Source: an uncultured Collinsella sp.
GTDB taxonomy: Bacteria; Actinomycetota; Coriobacteriia; Coriobacteriales; Coriobacteriaceae
DNA: 8,227 nucleotides
Assembly (NCBI GenBank): GCA_902489515.1
Contig: CABUAL010000073.1
Span: 1-8,227, forward strand
Reading direction: 5' to 3'
In this document: one piece after another, positions 5,966 through 8,227 of the stretch
How the letters are laid out: the number at the start of each line of letters is the position of its first letter
How positions within the stretch are numbered: the stretch's first letter is position 1
Position numbers and translations under genes: made by a program
Notes under the pieces: model-generated
Told to the model about the DNA's origin: nothing
What the model saw: the letters and a program-made list of their open reading frames with translations, nothing else
The model's database searches: none

Positions 5966-6928
5966 CTAGTCCACAATGACAAGGAATGTCGTGTAGAGAC
6001 CCAGATGGAGCCTGTCGCTGTTTTCGATTTCCACTGGGGGATAGATCTTGCCGGGCTCGCGTAGGTCGCGCGGCGGCTCGATTACGATATCGCCGTCGCC
6101 CGCGCCCGATTCGAGCACCGTGCCGTTGGTCGATCCAAGGCCCTGGGCGTACCAGTGCTCACCCTCAAGCCAAATGCGAAGATGTTCGCGCGATGCGTCG
6201 GCGCCCACATCGGTGATGCTGGGCGAGGTTTTGGGCAAGGATCCAATTACCGTGCCACGCGGATCGCGTGTGAGGGGATGGATTTGCATGTCGACGCAGT
6301 TGTCGGCATGTGTCCTGAGCAGACCGAGGTTGGGAGCGACGGCGTGCGGCTGATCCAGACTGCCCATAAAGCCACGTCCGACGGTAGTTTCGGTGGTGCC
6401 AAAGTGCCCACCCGTCTTGCTGTCGCAAAAGCGCTCGACGGTGGCCACGCCCTGAACGGGATCGGCGAGCGCCCCCGTTGCCACAAAGAGCATAAGGTAA
6501 AGCGTGCTTTTCTCACGCACGGCATTGCCGTCAAAGTTGTCGATGCGATTGAGGGCATTTGCATATAGGCGGCTGTCCAGCTTGTAGCTGGCGAGAGCCG
6601 ACATCATTTCGTTGGCGGCCGGACCGCGATAGTGCTCGGCGATTGCCCGATAGGCGGACTCGCCGCCGCCGAGCTTGCTGCAGATTGCCGCGGAAAGGTT
6701 GAGCGTGGTGACGGTAAAGTCGCTGTAGATGGCGGGCGCGCACTGGTCAGGCTTGCGATGGACGATGTAACGGGTGAGATACGAGCGGTTGGAAGAGCAT
6801 TTCTCGAGCAGGGTACTGCCGAGATAAGAGTTTCCATTGATGAGCATTCGGGCGATCTCGAGATGTTTAAGACCGCCGAACGAGCGGATATCGTTATAGA
6901 GGACCGAGCAAGGCGTCTCTGCTGCCAC
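5966..6928 (-). CDS. FHA-domain protein (phosphothreonine-binding partner of the adjacent kinase)
   Basis: This 320-residue protein has a C-terminal forkhead-associated domain at about 225-320: VIGS (227-230), SREH (246-249), GSTNGT (265-270) and a final strand pair ending LHLGLYTTFLVIVD. FHA domains bind phosphothreonine peptides, so the kinase encoded downstream is the obvious source of ligand. The canonical Gly-Arg at the first motif reads Gly-Ser (229-230); Ser246, His249 and Asn268 are kept. About 40 residues separate the STNGT loop from the last strands, longer than usual. Residues 1-220 are mostly helical in look and match no family I recognise. No signal peptide is seen, so it is cytoplasmic. 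The GTG at 6928 is chosen because AAAGGAGGT lies 4 nt upstream; a TTG at 6958 would translate through that site. Confidence 0.9.
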   Translation of the reverse strand: MAAETPCSVLYNDIRSFGGLKHLEIARMLINGNSYLGSTLLEKCSSNRSYLTRYIVHRKPDQCAPAIYSDFTVTTLNLSAAICSKLGGGESAYRAIAEHYRGPAANEMMSALASYKLDSRLYANALNRIDNFDGNAVREKSTLYLMLFVATGALADPVQGVATVERFCDSKTGGHFGTTETTVGRGFMGSLDQPHAVAPNLGLLRTHADNCVDMQIHPLTRDPRGTVIGSLPKTSPSITDVGADASREHLRIWLEGEHWYAQGLGSTNGTVLESGAGDGDIVIEPPRDLREPGKIYPPVEIENSDRLHLGLYTTFLVIVD

Positions 6929-6932
6929 GGAT

Positions 6933-6941
6933 ACCTCCTTT
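6933..6941 (-). promoter_or_regulatory. Strong ribosome binding site deciding a GTG start
   Basis: AAAGGAGGT on the minus strand is nearly a full anti-16S match and lies 4 nt before GTG at 6928. It makes the GTG the start, so the in-frame TTG at 6958 is not used. Confidence 0.85.
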
Positions 6942-7035
6942 GATTGCTTCCTAGCCAATATGGCGATAGGAATTAATGGCTCCCGGTGGGCGACGTATTA
7001 AATGGCTGCGCAATATACAGCGTAACCAAAGCAAC

Positions 7036-7063
7036 ATTATAGGCCACATGTTCGAAATTGCAG
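7036..7063 (-). promoter_or_regulatory. Predicted sigma-A type promoter of the FHA gene
   Basis: On the minus strand TATAAT (7036-7041) is a perfect -10 box. CTGCAA (7058-7063) is a 4 of 6 match to a -35 box with a 16-bp spacer. Transcription would begin near 7029, giving a leader of about 100 nt. The 59-bp element begins about 44 bp upstream of the -35 box. Confidence 0.6.
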
Positions 7064-7106
7064 GAAGACTGAGAGATTTGGTTTGGACTGGACGGAAATC
7101 CCCCTC

Positions 7107-7165
7107 TGTCTTGTTCTGTAACATTTGGACCCGGTTTTGCCCTGCATCTGTTACAGATTGAGACA
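7107..7165 (+). repeat. 59-bp inverted-repeat element, copy C
   Basis: Arms TGTCTTGTTCTGTAACA (7107-7123) and TGTTACAGATTGAGACA (7149-7165) flank a 25-bp centre. It lies about 3.5 kb from copies A and B, in the same orientation and with the same 17-25-17 layout. The centre keeps GA, G and TTTTG at the same places as copy A. It sits between the divergent FHA and helicase promoters, as an upstream regulatory site would. No target-site duplication is seen. Confidence 0.85.
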
Positions 7166-7230
7166 ATCGGCCAGGCCCACCTCGTCCGCCTCGTCATCTG
7201 TGGTTTACGTGGGGGCATACGGAGTACGGG

Positions 7231-7236
7231 TATACT
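7231..7236 (+). promoter_or_regulatory. Possible -10 box for the helicase gene
   Basis: TATACT is a good -10 hexamer. No good -35 box lies 16-18 bp upstream; TTTACG at 7204-7209 is 21 bp away, which is too far for a standard promoter. If used, it gives a leader of about 190 nt, which is long but common for DEAD-box helicase genes. Confidence 0.35.
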
Positions 7237-7338
7237 AACCGACGGCGAATCTGCTCCATCGCTTAGGGCCGCTGCGTCTGGACGGCGCGTGATAGGGCTG
7301 CCAAAGCGATCGCCAGCGTGCTGAGCAACGTCCTCTCT

Positions 7339-7403
7339 GTGCGCACCCGTTTTTGTATGTATTAGCGCACTACCAAGCACGCCCGCGCGGCCGCATGCCG
7401 CGC
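7339..7403 (+). promoter_or_regulatory. Two hairpins in the helicase leader
   Basis: GTGCGC (7339-7344) pairs with GCGCAC (7365-7370) around a T-rich 20-nt loop. GCGCGGC (7385-7391) pairs with GCCGCGC (7397-7403) around a 5-nt loop. The second is strong and ends 17 nt before the ribosome binding site at 7421. Temperature-dependent or self-regulated translation, as known for some DEAD-box helicase leaders, is a possible role only. Confidence 0.4.
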
Positions 7404-7435
7404 CCATGACGCGTGCAGATAAGGAACAACAACAT

Positions 7436-8227
<792 letters not shown>

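Larger units (their letters stand above)
6929..7435. other. Divergent intergenic region between the FHA gene and the helicase gene
   Basis: About 507 bp hold no convincing gene. From left to right there is the FHA ribosome binding site, a leader of about 100 bp, a good promoter for the FHA gene (7036-7063, minus), the third 59-bp element (7107-7165), a weak promoter for the helicase (near 7231) and a helicase leader of about 190 bp with small hairpins. A minus-strand frame open across much of this region runs into the helicase gene and has no start signals or family resemblance. Confidence 0.7.

Noticed and set aside
3530..7165. CRISPR array built from the three repeated elements
   Set aside because: There are only two copies in tandem and one 3.5 kb away, with no regular spacers and no cas genes.
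7395..7409. Four-codon upstream frame (MPRP) in the helicase leader
   Set aside because: It has no ribosome binding site, its start lies in a hairpin loop, and such short frames are common by chance.
7406..7435. In-frame ATG at 7406 as the helicase start
   Set aside because: No ribosome binding site lies upstream, while AAGGA precedes the ATG at 7436. It would add only ten residues.

Overview
The window looks like chromosome from a GC-rich, Gram-positive actinobacterium. The best guess is the Coriobacteriia, and a gut Collinsella-like species in particular. This rests on the LPTTG cell-wall sorting signal, the GC-rich codon use, the strong GGAGG-type ribosome binding sites, and a Ser/Thr kinase fused to what looks like a DUF6273 domain. 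The assignment is inference; no marker gene is present.

Layout. (1) 54-3389, minus strand: a 1111-residue wall-anchored surface protein, with a signal peptide, an Ala-rich coiled coil, a CAP/SCP domain, a second coiled coil and a sorting signal. (2) 3390-3709: intergenic, with two tandem copies of a 59-bp inverted-repeat element and a short palindrome. (3) 3710-5794, minus: a membrane Ser/Thr protein kinase with a Tat-like membrane anchor and an outer C-terminal domain. (4) 5795-5965: a spacer with a large imperfect palindrome before the kinase and two interleaved hairpins after the upstream gene. (5) 5966-6928, minus: an FHA-domain protein. (6) 6929-7435: a divergent intergenic region with a third 59-bp element, a good promoter for the FHA gene and a long leader for the helicase. 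(7) 7436 to the window end, plus: the N-terminal 264 residues of a DEAD-box RNA helicase.

The FHA protein and the kinase form a plausible phosphothreonine signalling pair. The surface protein lies downstream on the same strand, and elements of one repeat family lie upstream of both the FHA gene and the surface-protein gene. Shared control of the three is possible but unproven.

Two structures are the most unusual. A perfect 34-bp inverted repeat inside the surface-protein gene flanks 182 bp; inverting the segment would keep the reading frame open and in frame, so this is a candidate intragenic inverton. The 59-bp element occurs three times, always as 17-bp arm, 25-bp centre, 17-bp arm and always in the same orientation. 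The arms are 42 bp apart centre to centre, about four helical turns, and each arm has partial dyad symmetry of its own.
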